Shown: positions 12,493 through 26,605 of the stretch, piece after piece
How positions within the stretch are numbered: the stretch's first letter is position 1
Layout of the letters: the number at the start of each line of letters is the position of its first letter
Assembly: GCA_048013815.1 (NCBI GenBank)
Contig: CM106586.1
Location: 18,476,001 to 18,540,000, forward strand
Length of the DNA: 64,000 bases
Direction of reading: 5' to 3'
Origin: Setoptus koraiensis
Lineage: Eukaryota > Arthropoda
Notes under the pieces: generated by a model
Seen by the model: only the letters and a program-made list of their open reading frames with translations
What the model was told of the DNA's origin: nothing
Database searches by the model: none
Translations under genes and position numbers: made by a program

Positions 12493-13416
12493 ATGCCGCA
12501 ATCAATGGCAGAGGGTGCAGCAGTGGTGGTTGACGACCGCCTTAGAGCCGCCAAACGTAAAAGAGCCCAAGAGAAAGCCTACGCCGAATATAAATTACTA
12601 AATCAAGAGATTGATTCTTTTGACCGAGTTGGTCGCACAGAGGAGGCAAATGAATTCATCAGCAAACATCTAGCCAAAACAGCCAAACTGTACCCCAAGA
12701 TACACAAGAGATACGATTTGGCTCCTATAGACGCGGAACATTTTAAGAGATTGGCTGCATTGGGAGAAGAGGCCACCAAAAAGTTTAAAATTGGCTCGGC
12801 ACTGTTTGACCTAATAGTATTTGGTAAAAAACTCAAACGAGCCATCTCAAGTGTGGAGGCTACAGATAATGGTTTCTATGCCAGATGTGTCTTAGCTAAA
12901 GGCATTAATGATTGTATACCCAGTGCGCCCGCCTTTGAATTCGCCTACGGTGCCATCAATCCCGAAGGCATTGAACCTAGAGCAAGAATTGTGAGAAGGA
13001 TAGATAGGAAGCTTAAAACCGAACCTAAGGTCTTCGTTAAAGCAACAGAGAAAGACACCGCAGCAGAGACCAACCAAGATGCCACTCCAAAAGAGGTAGA
13101 CCACATTTACAAACGTTTAAGAGTCAAGGCTAAACGAAATAATGTAGAACAAATAGCCATTCTAGACAATGTTCTCGATCCACAATCATTCGGTCAGTCA
13201 GTGGAAAATCTATTTCATTTTTCATTCCTAGTTAAAGATGGTAAAGTGGCCATCCAAGAATCGAATGACGGAAAGCCAATGTGTAGATTCATCAAACCGA
13301 CTTCTTCACAAAACGACACGAAAGACAAAAATCAATCTATTTTGTCTTTCAGTATGGCAGACTACAGGAGATGGATCCACGAATCGAGTGGCAGCGAAAA
13401 TAACGAAAATAGTTGA
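12493..13416 (+). CDS. Nse4: Nse4 (NSMCE4), kleisin subunit of the SMC5/6 complex
   Basis: Intronless ORF of 307 residues from ATG 12493 (the in-frame TTG at 12478 is not needed; a second ATG follows at 12505). The N-terminal half is helical (YKLLNQEIDSFDR, KFKIGSALFDLIVFGKKL), as in the Nse4 region that contacts Nse3 and the Smc6 neck. The C-terminal domain has the family signature: LDPQSFGQSVENLFHFSF followed by LVKDGKV (about 228-252), ending with ILSFSMADYRRWI (about 283-295), the winged-helix part that binds Smc5. Nse4 bridges the SMC5/6 heads in DNA repair and chromosome segregation. The length is normal for the family. It is flanked by the divergent NuMA-like gene. Identity is secure from the C-terminal motif. 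Confidence 0.92.
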   Translation: MPQSMAEGAAVVVDDRLRAAKRKRAQEKAYAEYKLLNQEIDSFDRVGRTEEANEFISKHLAKTAKLYPKIHKRYDLAPIDAEHFKRLAALGEEATKKFKIGSALFDLIVFGKKLKRAISSVEATDNGFYARCVLAKGINDCIPSAPAFEFAYGAINPEGIEPRARIVRRIDRKLKTEPKVFVKATEKDTAAETNQDATPKEVDHIYKRLRVKAKRNNVEQIAILDNVLDPQSFGQSVENLFHFSFLVKDGKVAIQESNDGKPMCRFIKPTSSQNDTKDKNQSILSFSMADYRRWIHESSGSENNENS

Positions 13417-13564
13417 CTTATTTTCATATCTTCCAGCCCCTATCTGAATATACGATCTGGTGAAAATCTCACCGATAACAGATTACTCGTGAGCATAGAA
13501 ATATAAGTATTGCTTTATCGATATGTTCACACGACTTCTTCCCCCCGGACGTAAGATTAACCAA

Positions 13565-13570
13565 AATAAA
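13565..13570 (+). terminator. Poly(A) signal of Nse4
   Basis: AATAAA about 150 bp after the Nse4 stop codon, the first such signal downstream. Confidence 0.5.
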
Positions 13571-16075
13571 CACCCATATGTGATGTCAATTCCAAAAATT
13601 TGAAAAGTTGATAGCAAATCGACTTATAAAGTACAATAAAGTAATTAATCAATTAATCAATCAAGATCATCTATTGCCCAGCATCAAGAATAAGATTGCA
13701 GAGAGCGGATTTGCATCTTATATTGTATCCATCATCATAGTTTATCGCGTTACTTTTACCACTGTTTGTTTAAGTTTTTGTTGGAGACTCGTCGAATGGC
13801 AAGAAAAAATGGATGTTTGTGATTTGAGAATTGGGCTATATAGCCATATTTATATGTAGTCTGTTATGGTGAGTCGGACTGACACTGTCAGTAGTGGTCA
13901 GTGGGCCTCACCTTATTGACAAGTCTGACTACGAGTGAACTTCTCAACGGACTGTTCTGTTTAGATTGGGTGGATCAGCAGCCAATTGTTACGGTTCAGA
14001 TCCAATGACAATTGTGCTCCCGAGATAACAAACGCCAACGAACGAATGGGTCAATATTAATTGGCGGCCATCATCGTGTGAAATGGGGCTTTGTATGGAG
14101 CGTAGCGAAGAATTTTCGCAGTGGTATGTTCTAGAATGTGCTTTGAACCACAGACAAGGGTGAGAATTATCTCAAAGTTCAGCGTGGGTCGGATAGGATT
14201 AGACGAGGAATCATGTGAGCTGTTCGTTAAATGTCGTTACAAGCGAATATGGAACAAATGAGAATGCCACGATTCACCAAAATAGAAGGTAGATAGCACT
14301 TAAAAAGCTTCGCGCTTCGATTTAAAGGTTTTGTTGTACTCAAGTTTGCGAAGCCTCACAGGAAAGAAGCAGCGTTCGGGTGGTCGGTGTGCTTAATTTA
14401 GAAGACGATATCAAGTTTCTATATTGGCCTGGCGCATGTGGTTGTGGCGTTAGGCGCGATTTAGGGGCGATTTAGAGGTTTTGGGTGCCGCTGGGTCGGA
14501 GGGGGGGTTTGGGGGCCAATATGCACGCTTAGTGTGCGTCAAACTAATTGTAATGCGTGTGAACGATTGATTATAAACGCGTTCAAGTCAATGAAGTTAA
14601 TATAATGTATCGTGGTGGCGGTGGGGGACCTTTCACAAATCGCGATCGAGCGCGTCGATAAATCAGTGGGGCGCCCAGCAGTCATCGGAGCAGCATCATT
14701 CACCGGAGATTGATGCCAATTACAGTTGACAGTTACACACACACTAAGCATGCATATTGGCAGGTATGCACGGGCCGGGTGCCTGGGCACCTGATGTAGC
14801 AAGTGTAAGTCAACTTAAATGTCAGCGTGTGTCCGATTGTTTGTCGTCACACGGGGGCCATTTGTGTGGCACGCGCTTGATTGGGGCGCTGGGGCGCGCT
14901 GGGCCCAGTCGGGGCCCCAGCCAACAGCCAGCCAACAGCCAGCCAATAGTTGGCGGTGGCCAGGGGCAAAAAATAAATAATGTGCCTGTGAGTAGCGCAA
15001 GCTCCGGGAGGGCCCCAAATTGCATGTTTTATTGGTTGCTTTTATGGTTGATTTGCGAGCAATTGGACAGACATTCGAAGATACAAAGTGTTGGTATTCC
15101 GACAGTGTCATTGCAACGACGAGCGGCATATAAATAAATAAATAATATGGCACCGACAGGTCGGTGTGCAACGCACAGTAGTTAGTGGAGCAGTTATAAC
15201 GGGATAAACTGACAGATGTCAATTTAGTGTTGAATTGCGTGTGTCAGCGACTAGCTTGTAAAACGCGTGGGATCGCGTTAAATTGCATTGGATCGCATTG
15301 GCATGGCTGAGATTGAAAATTTGCGCGCGCGCGCGCTCGCGCGTTTGCTCGTATGCTTACGTAATGCCATAATGTCGGCTGTTTGTTTGTTTGTCTGCTG
15401 CTGTTGCTGTTGTTACATAAGAGAGGGACACTTTTTTAATAATAGACAGTCTGTAACAGTCTGTTACGTTGGCAGTCAGTCAGGCCAACAGCCAGCCAAA
15501 ACGGCGGCCAGTCAGACGGAGGGCGAGTGGTGAAACGAGCGCGATTGTTCTAGCAATAAGTCAATTCTTCCCTTTTGTCTTGCACAATCTTTTTGGCCTG
15601 CTGCCTGGGATGAGTAAAGGGCATGATAGTGGCCTAATGTTGCCCCCTGCCCATATCGACTGTTTGTTTGTGCGTTGTACACGGCAACCTATTCACCGCC
15701 AACAACAACAGCAACGACAGCAACAACAGCAACGACGACGACAACAATAACAACAACCCACAAACAGCAAATAAAACGAGCAAACACGATACAAATAAAC
15801 ACAACGCACGGCCGAGCGTGTGAGCAAACAGTGCATCCGATCGGAGCCGATTGGATCCAATTGGATCCAATTGGATCTGGATCGGTGCCGGGCCGGCAGC
15901 AACGGCGTGCAGCGGTCGCGTTTGTGGAGCATGAATAGTTGAATAACAATCACAGCGCCCTGATCACGCAAACCAGATCTTTGTCGCCGGCTGTCATTAT
16001 TGGCGTCTTGCCATTATTGGCCAGCGGCTAACAGTAAAGTTGAACACGTAATGTCACACCAACGGTGCACCAACA

Positions 16076-16153
16076 GGGCGCTGCATGGCGCTGCACGGTG
16101 CTATATGGCGCTGTATGGTGCTATATGGCGCTATATGGCGCTATATGGCGCTG
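16076..16153. repeat. 11-bp tandem repeat (GGCGCTATATG type)
   Basis: About seven imperfect copies of an 11-bp unit, with variants GGCGCTGCATG, GGTGCTATATG and GGCGCTATATG. No function is visible. Confidence 0.8.
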
Positions 16154-17178
16154 TGAGCTGTGGCGATATAATTAATTGAGCGCCGGCTGGATAGTTGCGG
16201 CCAAGTTGCGCGATGCCAGGGCAGATAAAATAATGGTGGCAAAGAATTCGCGCAACGACGCTCGCTCACTTGTTACTAGCAAGTTGTTAGCGCCGAACCG
16301 TCGTCTCGTCGTGATTTGTCGCGATTGTTGTGGCAAGTTGTTGTGGCAAGTTGTTGTGGCAAGTTGTTGTGTGTTGTTGCATGTTGTTTTATGTTGTTGT
16401 TGTTGTTGTTGTTGTCGTTGTTGGTGTTGTTGGTGTTGTTGCATGTTGTTGTCGTTGTTGTTGTTGCATGTTGTTGTCGTTGTTGTTGTTGCATGTTGTC
16501 ATGTGTGGTGTGTGAGCAGCATGTTGGCGTATGAGCAGTGGAGCAGTGGAGAATAAACTGGAAAGTCGATGATATTATCACTTGTTATACACTTGTTCAT
16601 ACTATGTTTGTTTGCAGCTAGTGGCTGGAGTGTGCGCACGCATTCAAATCAGCATCGTCGCTGGCGACTGGATCGTCGCTGCTAGCGCCGACTCGCCGAC
16701 AACAAATCTCGGCGCTCATTCAAACTATCGCCGTCGACAGCTCCATTGGTTTGCCATCAACAACAACAACCAAGACAAAACACAACACAACAACAATTTG
16801 TCAAATCACTGCTCGTTATCCTGGCATAATCAGCATCAGTTAACACACAATTGGTCGCGAACATCAACACGACACCCAATTAATCAGTCAGTGCGTATCA
16901 ATCGATCGATCTGGCTGCCAGCTCGTTTGCCACTCGTCTGTCACTCACAATCAAGCGATCAGCACAACAACATAACACAACAGCAGTCAGCAATTAGAGC
17001 TACTAATTAGTATTTTTCACAACACGACACACTCATTCGCGGATTCATTGTCACGCAAGTCCGACGCACGACACTGTTAGTAGACACAAGTAGACTACAA
17101 CTGGCGCTGATAATAACAATAATTCATTTATATAGCGCTTCATTTGTACGTCGCCCACGCACTCGCGCCGCACGGTCG

Positions 17179-17263
17179 CATACATCACACACCGCATACA
17201 TCACACACCGCATACATCACACACCACATACATCACACACCACATACATCACACAATCACATA
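17179..17263. repeat. 16-bp tandem repeat (CATACATCACACACCG)
   Basis: Five near-perfect copies of CATACATCACACACC[G/A], about 150 bp before the ITP/CHH start codon. Confidence 0.85.
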
Positions 17264-17410
17264 CGTCGTACCACACAACCAAAGTCACACGAGTCAAACA
17301 AGCGGAATCGCCAGAAACCGGAAGCACGCAGTAGCACGTAATAAGGCAGTAACAAGTAATATAATTACGACAATAATAAGTATATTATATTATAGATATA
17401 TAGTTATATA

Positions 17411-18165
17411 ATGGACACCAACAGAATGATCCGGTCGCTTTCGGTGGCGCTCGCGCTGGCACTTGTGGCGCTGCTGTTCGCGGCCAGCACCAATTATCAG
17501 GTTGAGGCCAAGGGCATATTCAAGCGCAGCTTTGCCGGCCTGGGCTGTCTGGGCGTTTACGACAAGGCCAAGTTTGCCCGGCTAGACAGAGTGTGCGAGG
17601 AGTGCTACCAATTGTACCGAGAGCCAGACATTCATTCAGCCTGCAGGTAAGTTTATGGGAAATCTCATCAATTATTGATGACTTTACAGCGACTCTAAAT
17701 CACTTTTCAGTGCGCAGCCATATCTCATCGCGCCGTCTCGCCATATCTCATCGCGCCGTCTCGCCATATTGCACGTGCCGCCGTGTGAGAGCCCGTATGA
17801 GAGCCCGTGTGAGAGCCCGTGTGAGAGCCCGTGTGAGAGCCCGTGTGAGAGCATCCAGTAACTAATAATCCAGTAACAGAGAATGTGCGTTATGTAATTT
17901 GGTGGCGAAACAACGAGAGTAGGTGCACCCAAATGCGGGTGCAGCTCCACTTGATGTAATAGTTGTGTTGATAGCATCTATCCAATCGCGACTCATATCA
18001 ATCTATGTCTCTCTAAAGTAGGTTCAAGTTGTTGTTTGCGAAGGCACAACAACCATTGACAAGGCGCCGACCATTGCGAGCCAAGCGAGAGCAATCGAGA
18101 GCCAAGAGCGAAATGAAAACAACAACAGTCGGCTGTTTGTTGTTGTTTGCCCTCGTCGTCAACAG

Positions 18166-18200
<35 letters not shown>

Positions 18201-19886
18201 GCAACGACAACAACGACTCATCACAACACCGTCCGTGTTTGCCGATCGCACAGCGCAAACCAGGCTGGCACTGCAAATGATGATAGCAATCAGTATAATT
18301 AGAATCGCCAAATCTGGATCAAATTGGAAAATATCTGTTTTGTTTGCTTCTTCGTTACCATTACTATTATTATCATTATCGTTGTTATTATCCGCGTTGC
18401 TTGTTATTACCATACGTTGGCTTGTGCGGCGACGGTCGGTTTGACGCGCTCGGTATCATTGCCGTACCATCGCTATACCATTGCCGTATTATTGCCGTAT
18501 TATTGCCGCTTGCACCAATGTTGTAGTAATGGCACAGTAATGGAGGCGACACAATAACGTCAACGACAATCTTGTCAGCTAACTCGCTCCATTTAGTTAA
18601 TGGCCAATATCAATCATCGCGATCAGCCCATAATGATGATTGATCTTGATAAAAACTTTCAATTCACTCACGAGTAGCTATATTCCAATAATAGAGCTGC
18701 GACTTGTGATTATGGCAGCGACGAGCAATAAATAAATTGCTCTACAATATTGATTGCACTGATGCACTTGCCTTTATTGTCATTATCGGCGCTTGGCATT
18801 GTTGCCATCGTTGCTGCTGCCTATTACAGCCGCGATAGTACTATTAATATACTATTAATATCTGGTGCTGGCGGTGATATTATTAAACAGCCACATCTCG
18901 CGCGATGATCGTTACGATTATTATTAATCACAATGGTTATTAATATCATTATTATGTAGTCATCGTAATGACTCTGGATCCTCGCAGATGATTGCGCCAC
19001 CAATCGGTTGTGTTGTTGTCGTCGTTGTTGTTGTTGTTGTCGTACTGTGACTGCTAACTGTCACTCTTGTGTCTAGCTTGCCAACCACCACGACAAGTGT
19101 TTGCTTGATACAACGACGACGACGACGACGACGACGACGACAACAAGTGTAGCCATTGACACTGGTTGTAGTGTCAATGGCTACACTCGATGGCTCTCAA
19201 ATAATCGCTATTTAATGAAATTAGCGAAAGTTTATCGGCTACGGCGACAGTCAGTGCGAGTCTTGTGATCTGATCACATCCTCATCATCATTGTCACACT
19301 TGGCGCTCATTAGTCACACTGTGTGTAGTCACTGCCGAATCACAATATATCGCTGTATATCGCTGTATATCGAGCATATCATATCGAGTATATCACTGCT
19401 TGGGATACACTACTTCATGTTAATTAATTATTGTCTCTCGCCAGACAGATTAACTATCTACACTATCGATTATGACCTATAACCGCTGAACATGCTATTA
19501 TTAATAGCAGTGTATTGGCGCGGCACTCGAGCAAGGCCAATACACATTATTAATAATAGACGCGCCACTTGATTGATATTAGCTTATTAACGCGACACAC
19601 ACACACACTGTCGCTCATCACTGTTGTAATGTCATCAGTTTACACTTTCTTTTACAACAATTTACACTGTCACTCCCACGCACACTTAATTAATTACTTA
19701 TCTAATCCGCCGCATCTATATCGTTATATTTATTTGATTATCTACTCACAATCATGCATCATATGTTTGCATTATAGGCAAGACTGTTTTAGGAATACGG
19801 TGTTCTCGCGTTGCGTTGACGCCCTTCTCCTCACTCACGAACAAAAGAAATTCGAAGACATGGTCGAGGAACTATACGGCAAATAA
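17411..19886 (+). CDS. ITP: Ion transport peptide / crustacean hyperglycaemic hormone family neuropeptide precursor
   Basis: Two exons, 17411-17646 and 19778-19886, joined within an Arg codon (AG/G; donor CAG/GTAAGT, acceptor ATTATAG). The 114-residue product has a signal peptide (hydrophobic core LSVALALALVALLFAA, residues 10-25), a Lys-Arg processing site at 38-39 and a mature peptide starting SFAGLGCLGVYDK. Its six cysteines fall at mature positions 7, 23, 26, 39, 43 and 52, exactly the CHH/ITP pattern (pairs 7-43, 23-39, 26-52 in the family). The end ELYGK predicts removal of Lys and amidation of Tyr. The family acts as secreted hormones controlling ion and water balance and metabolism. 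The intron falls at mature residue 40, the conserved point where ITP genes splice to alternative 3' exons. I found no second 3' exon. Confidence 0.95.
17785..17852. repeat. 12-bp tandem repeat (GTGAGAGCCCGT)
   Basis: About 5.5 copies of GTGAGAGCCCGT, one with GTAT instead of GTGT, just inside the ITP intron. Each copy contains a donor-like GTGAGA, so it might complicate splice prediction. Confidence 0.85.
19147..19186. repeat. Perfect 16-bp inverted repeat with 8-nt loop
   Basis: GTGTAGCCATTGACAC at 19147-19162 is mirrored by its exact reverse complement at 19171-19186, with loop TGGTTGTA, within the ITP intron. Confidence 0.85.
19495..19559. repeat. Imperfect inverted repeat, 24-bp arms
   Basis: The arm at 19495-19519 pairs with 19536-19559. 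CTATTATTAATA and TGTATTGGC are shared blocks, separated by a 3-4 bp mismatch. It is AT-rich and lies in the ITP intron. Confidence 0.75.
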
Positions 19887-21118
19887 TCGGCTTAGTGAGA
19901 GAGACACCGAGAGAGAGAGATACCACATATATCACACATCACCACCACACACAACCTCACAGGCCTCACGCCACACCCCGCCCCCGCAACCCAACTAACC
20001 AGGCTGGTTCAAACGTGAATGAAAATTTAGGAGTCTCAAAATAATAACAATTACATCATTATCACCATCATTATCACCGTCATAATCATCATAATCATCG
20101 TCACATCATCACCATAATTATTATTATTATTATTATTACATCATCATCATCATCATCATCTTCATCATCATCATCATCACAATTATTGTTTGTAGACAAA
20201 CAAACACACACACACAGTTGGTGCTTTTCAAGTGTCAGTCGGCTAATTAATAATAATAACAACAGCAGCAGTGCTGTAGATAGACTCTGCCGCAAGCAGC
20301 AAGAGTTTGTCGTTGTTGCTTATTTTAACAACTCACAATAACTCACAACACAACAACCACAATAAACTCATCAGCAAAACACTATCACACTATGATAATC
20401 ATAGACAGTAAATCTACATACACACACTTAGTAGGATCGTGATGACAGGAATCATCTAGAATTACCATCGGAGAGCGGTGGTGACATAGCGGTGATGATG
20501 GCGATATTGTTTCGTTGTCGTCGTCGTGCTCAGATTATCTATTATTAGTGTACCATAAATGATACATATTGTTGTTACAAGAGATGGGAAAAATACCTCT
20601 CGCTCTCTCAGTTTCGTCTTGGTATTTCAATTAGTACCATTGATCATTACTATTATTACTATTATTAATATTATATTGTATTACTAAATGGATGCATGCA
20701 TGGATACACAAATAAATGGATACGCGCACTGTCACGCCAACGACGGCAAAGTGCCGCAAACAGATCGTCTCTGTTGCAGCTTTGACAACAATTTGCTTAT
20801 CTATTACTAAACAGATACCCATCTCCACCAATATCATCATTGTGTTGGTAATTATCAACTTGTGCTGATGATAGATCAGATCAGAGTTATCAGACATGTC
20901 GTTGTCTATATGTCTGTATGTACAGTATATGTTGTAGCGACAATCGCAAATCGTCAAATCAGTCACTTTATCGCTCTGTTCAGAGTATAAATAATCTACT
21001 TTATTCACCTATAACAAGTTGCGAATAAAAGAAAAGAAAAAAACCATCATTGCAAATTAATTACATTATGGCACTCATAAATGTTTTATTGATGCGTCCA
21101 ATCAATTATTTATCAATT

Positions 21119-21156
<38 letters not shown>

Positions 21157-23648
21157 GTGAAACAAATCACATCAATTAAGTTCAATGGCTCGCCAACTGT
21201 CGCTCGACTGTCTTGCTTCCGACAACAGGTAGCGATTAAATTTGATAAAAAATTTGCATACGCGCCTCCTTATCGCGATCGGTATCTTTTCTTTTTTAGT
21301 GTTTCGCCAGACAAACAAGATAGGCCCAGCTGATGATAGGCTCCCGTGCGTTGCGAAATAATAACTAATAAAATACCAATCGATTACAGCTAATCAAGTA
21401 GTGGAATAAACCTAGTTGCTCGAGCGATTGTCATCGCTGCACAATCACTACCAAGTGTATGCGATCTGCATCTCGTCTGGTGGTATATTCTTGATGATTA
21501 TATTGGCGTTGTTACATTGTATCAGACAGCGAGGAGACACACAGCCCGAACAGAGAGAGAGAGAGAGAGAGCGGAAATTCTCGCAAAAGAAGAGAAAAAC
21601 CTCCGCTTGGCGAGACTCGCCTGGAGCGCAAAACTTACAGCAAAACTTATAGCAAAACTTATAACAAAACTTACGCCCGGCTTGTCGCTGTTTGACTTGC
21701 CAGTTAGTTGTGTTTGCGAAACAAATCTCCATGTCAAGCCAAAAATAATGTTGCTCGAGATGATTACATGATGATGATGATGATGACTAATCATCTGCAT
21801 GTTAGATAAACAGCTAAAGTTATCAGCGGCGTGAAGCAAAACAGAGAGAAGAAAAAACCACCGATTAAATCCGATGAATGAAACTTGAACTATGAGAATG
21901 AAACAGGTCTACGACAGGCCAATCACCATTAATGTGTGGCGATCGACACATCAATGGACCAGAGACTAGAGACTATTCATGGTTACATGATCATTATTAT
22001 TACTTTTGTGTTGCCTTTCAGTACACCAACAATGACGATCAACCGATAACTTATTTATTTTATTATCATATGCTCATAATGAGTATACTTATGAAAGCGA
22101 CAGAGAAGCCGCCGATAACTCCAAGTCGTCGAGTTCACATATAGCCTCGGGCTCGGGAATAACCTCTTTGGAGTTTGTTTGTTTGCCATGGCGTCTTGTT
22201 TAATTAAACCATGTTCATTACCTTGTTTTGTTGGCCTGACCACGTTGTTGACAGTGTAAAATGTGGCCAGCGAACATAAAGCCACATAGTTACAGTTGTG
22301 CCCTATTGGTGTCAGTCTGTTGACAGATAGACCAGATACACAATAACAGATATGTAACAACAATCAATTAATATTGACACGTTCATCTGTCAATTGTTCT
22401 AGAACTATTGTGACGCTCACAATTGACCCATCTACTGTCATTGAAACTCACGTTCTAGGCCTTTCCTCGACGCGTTCAACACCTGAACTGTCTCTGTTGA
22501 CGATAAGGCTGACTTTTTTTGCCAACAATTGTAAGATTTACCATCATCAGATAAATTATAGTGGTGATTGTTTGCGAGCCAGAGAGGAAATTTTGCCTCG
22601 TGCTCGTCATTGAAAATATACCAGCTGAATGCAGTGTATATCACGATCATCGATTGTCTTGTCAAGTTCAGTAAATGTACCACAGAAACTTGAGCTAGCT
22701 ACAACAAGAAATAATAGACGGATGAGGTAGCCTGAGACGAGCAGCTAACAGCATCCTAATAGCCTGACGGTAATATCTTGATTGTGTTTCCATAAAATCA
22801 CGAGTATTGCACTAGTTTGGTGCGATTATGCAATCGTGATTGCCGGATGGCACAACAGTCGGCGATCCGCTGTATCCTTCGAACACACAAGCTAGCGAGT
22901 GTTAATAGGTGCTGATAAGGGAATGAATGCTCATGCTGAATCATATTATAATCAGATCATTAACTGCGAACGACTAATAAATTTAATGAAAAGAAGTGGT
23001 AGTTTGGTTTATCAGCATGACTCACTCTAGCTCGCCTTCTGAACGACTCATGAGCGACTCACGAGATCGCAATAGATACACTAGTATGCCAGTTCAGCCA
23101 TTATGATCGCCTTATTCTCCACAAAGATACACATAAGGGATACAGAAGATGTTGTTGGGTTTTATCGCAAGAATCTCATTGATTCAAGAGGAAATTACCC
23201 TTTCATCGCACAGGAGCGCTGGAAAATTTAGGGCCTTGAACGCTTAGGCAACAGACTTGACACCACCGAAGATAACGCTGGCTGAAACTGAACTCTGTGT
23301 TGGTGAGATAAAGTTGCAAATAAGAATACCAATAATCAATGGATTCGGCTGAGATCTTGTTGCGAAAAGTAGTAGTCATCACATACGACAACTCATCTGA
23401 CAATCTTGACACTTTGTTGCAGACAATTCAGTAATTCAATTCTGGCGCCAAGAAGAACAGCACCAGAGACACCTATCGAGGAACTGCGGAATATTTTCGC
23501 TCAAAGCGGAAAGAAACAACATGCGTGCTAGCTCTGATCATATCCAATGGAGCTGTGTGGATCTCGTTGATTTTGGCATGAATGTTCTGAACCAGACCAG
23601 TCATATCAGACTAGATTACTCAATTATTACTACGAACATTGTTCATCA
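19887..23648. other. Intergenic DNA between the ITP gene and the RPL10/H3.3 palindrome
   Basis: Contains the ITP 3' UTR (first AATAAA at 20361-20366), ATC/ATT triplet repeats (20050-20180), a (CA)n run (about 21119-21152) and a 12-bp GCAAAACTTATA repeat (about 21629-21672). Open frames here, including one at 21416-21652 with a hydrophobic stretch, have no recognisable homology. I see no convincing gene. Confidence 0.6.
21119..21152. repeat. (AC)n microsatellite
   Basis: Pure AC dinucleotide run of about 17 units. Confidence 0.9.
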
Positions 23649-23715
23649 GACCGGGTACTGGCTATCTCTCATCAGACTATTATATTTATAATAAAGGAAT
23701 ACAACTATCATCAAA

Positions 23716-24517
23716 ATGGGAAGAAGACCGGCCCGCTGTTACAGATACTGCAAGAACAAGCCGTATCCGAAATCGAGATTTTGCCGTGGTGTGCCAGACC
23801 CCAAAATTAGGATCTATGATCTGGGACGTAAGAAGGCCAAGGTGGACGAATTTCCCACTTGCGTTCATTTGATTTCAAAGGAATGGGAACAAATATCGTC
23901 AGAGGCACTCGAGGCGGCTAGAATTTGCGCCAACAAGTACCTGGTCAAGACATGCGGTAAAGACGCCTTCCATTTAAGAGTTCGAGTGCATCCATTTCAT
24001 GTTACCCGTATCAACAAAATGTTAAGTTGTGCCGGAGCGGATAGGCTGCAGACAGGAATGAGAGGAGCCTTTGGTAAGCCCCAAGGAACTGTTGCTCGTG
24101 TCAACATTGACCAACAGATACTTTCAGTTCGTGTCAAAGAGAATCACAAGGAGAATGTGATAGAGGCCCTGCGTCGTGCCAAGTTCAAGTTCCCAGGACG
24201 TCAAAAGGTAAGTGCTGACATTCAAGACTACTGTTATTGCAACGTAATAACTGAGATGACAACTTTTAACAACGGCGCAACATTTATCTTCGAACTAACC
24301 TTATACTAACCACTCGTGTTTACTTCTTTTTCCTATGCCTCAACAGATTGTTGTATCCCGCAAATGGGGTTTCACCAAATGGGACTTGGATGAGTACCAG
24401 AAGTTGAGATCGGTTGGTAGATTGCAACCAGATGGTGTGTATTGCCATTACTACGGCAATCATGGTCCATTTAGCCAATGGGTAATGATTCAGAGAAAGA
24501 ACAGAGGTCTCGCGTGA
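23716..24517 (+). CDS. RpL10: Ribosomal protein uL16 (RPL10), left copy
   Basis: Exons 23716-24207 and 24347-24517 join in phase 0 (AAG/GTAAGT ... CAACAG/ATT) to give 220 residues, close to the usual length of about 214-220. It begins [20 protein letters not shown] and contains the family signatures [40 protein letters not shown] and [16 protein letters not shown]. uL16 is a large-subunit protein that completes the 60S peptidyl-transferase region. The second exon encodes the usual C-terminus [15 protein letters not shown]. The gene converges on the H3.3 gene of the same arm. Poly(A) signals AATAAA lie at 24563 and 24573. An apparently identical copy sits in the right arm. Confidence 0.97.
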
Positions 24518-24909
24518 AGAAATGAAATTAATTGTAATCATTTGCGTGGGTGCAAAAGTAAAAATAAAATTCAATAAATGATTAACGAATTTAATTCAAA
24601 AATTTGAACGTTTTGTTATTGGAATCGTGTTCTTGACACGCTAGTTTATTTATTAATTGGCTGATTGATTAAAGTATAGTAATAAATGATCAGTGAATGT
24701 CTATGTAAGTATATATGCATGTTTGTTTGTATGTATGTATGTATGTATGTATGTCTATGTATATATATATAGTTAGATAGGTAGATAATTAAATGTGCTT
24801 TATATGCATCTTGCTTAGAGATGTATGGTGGTTGTTGATATATATATATATAGTGTGAGTGTTGGTTCGAGATAATAAGACTAATAATAATAATGATAGA
24901 TTCTGCCGC
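24518..24909. other. 3' UTR region between convergent RPL10 and H3.3 (left arm)
   Basis: Holds RPL10 poly(A) signals (24563-24568, 24573-24578), an H3.3 poly(A) signal on the minus strand (TTTATT 24645-24650) and a (TATG)n microsatellite (about 24729-24754). The matching stretch in the right arm (26606-27032) is longer because its microsatellite is expanded. No histone stem-loop follows the H3.3 stop codon. Confidence 0.75.

Positions 24910-26605
<1,696 letters not shown>

Larger units (their letters stand above)
13571..17410. other. Intergenic DNA upstream of the ITP/CHH gene, rich in minisatellites
   Basis: No conserved coding sequence was recognised. It contains ATGGCGCTAT-type repeats (16076-16153), a 15-bp GTTGTGGCAAGTTGT repeat (about 16322-16368), GTT/CAA runs (16380-16490) and a 16-bp repeat (17179-17263). 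A splice-acceptor-like TTGTTTGCAG at about 16608-16617 and an ATTATAG just before the ITP start could mark 5' UTR exons of the neuropeptide gene, but this cannot be decided from sequence alone. Confidence 0.55.
17647..19777 (+). other. Intron of the ITP/CHH gene
   Basis: The 2,131-bp intron contains a 12-bp GTGAGAGCCCGT minisatellite (17785-17852), a duplicated CGCCATATCTCATCGCGCCGT unit (about 17716-17766), CAA/GAC triplet runs and two hairpins (19147-19186 and 19495-19559). No alternative ITP-L exon with a D-C-F...C pattern was seen. Confidence 0.8.

Noticed and set aside
13608-13859. 84-codon frame after Nse4
   Set aside because: No homology or splice sites; it begins after the Nse4 poly(A) signal and is likely chance.
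21416-21652. Short ORF with a hydrophobic segment (IFLMIILALLHCI)
   Set aside because: Overlaps a GA repeat, has no family match, and a single hydrophobic run in a random frame is not enough.
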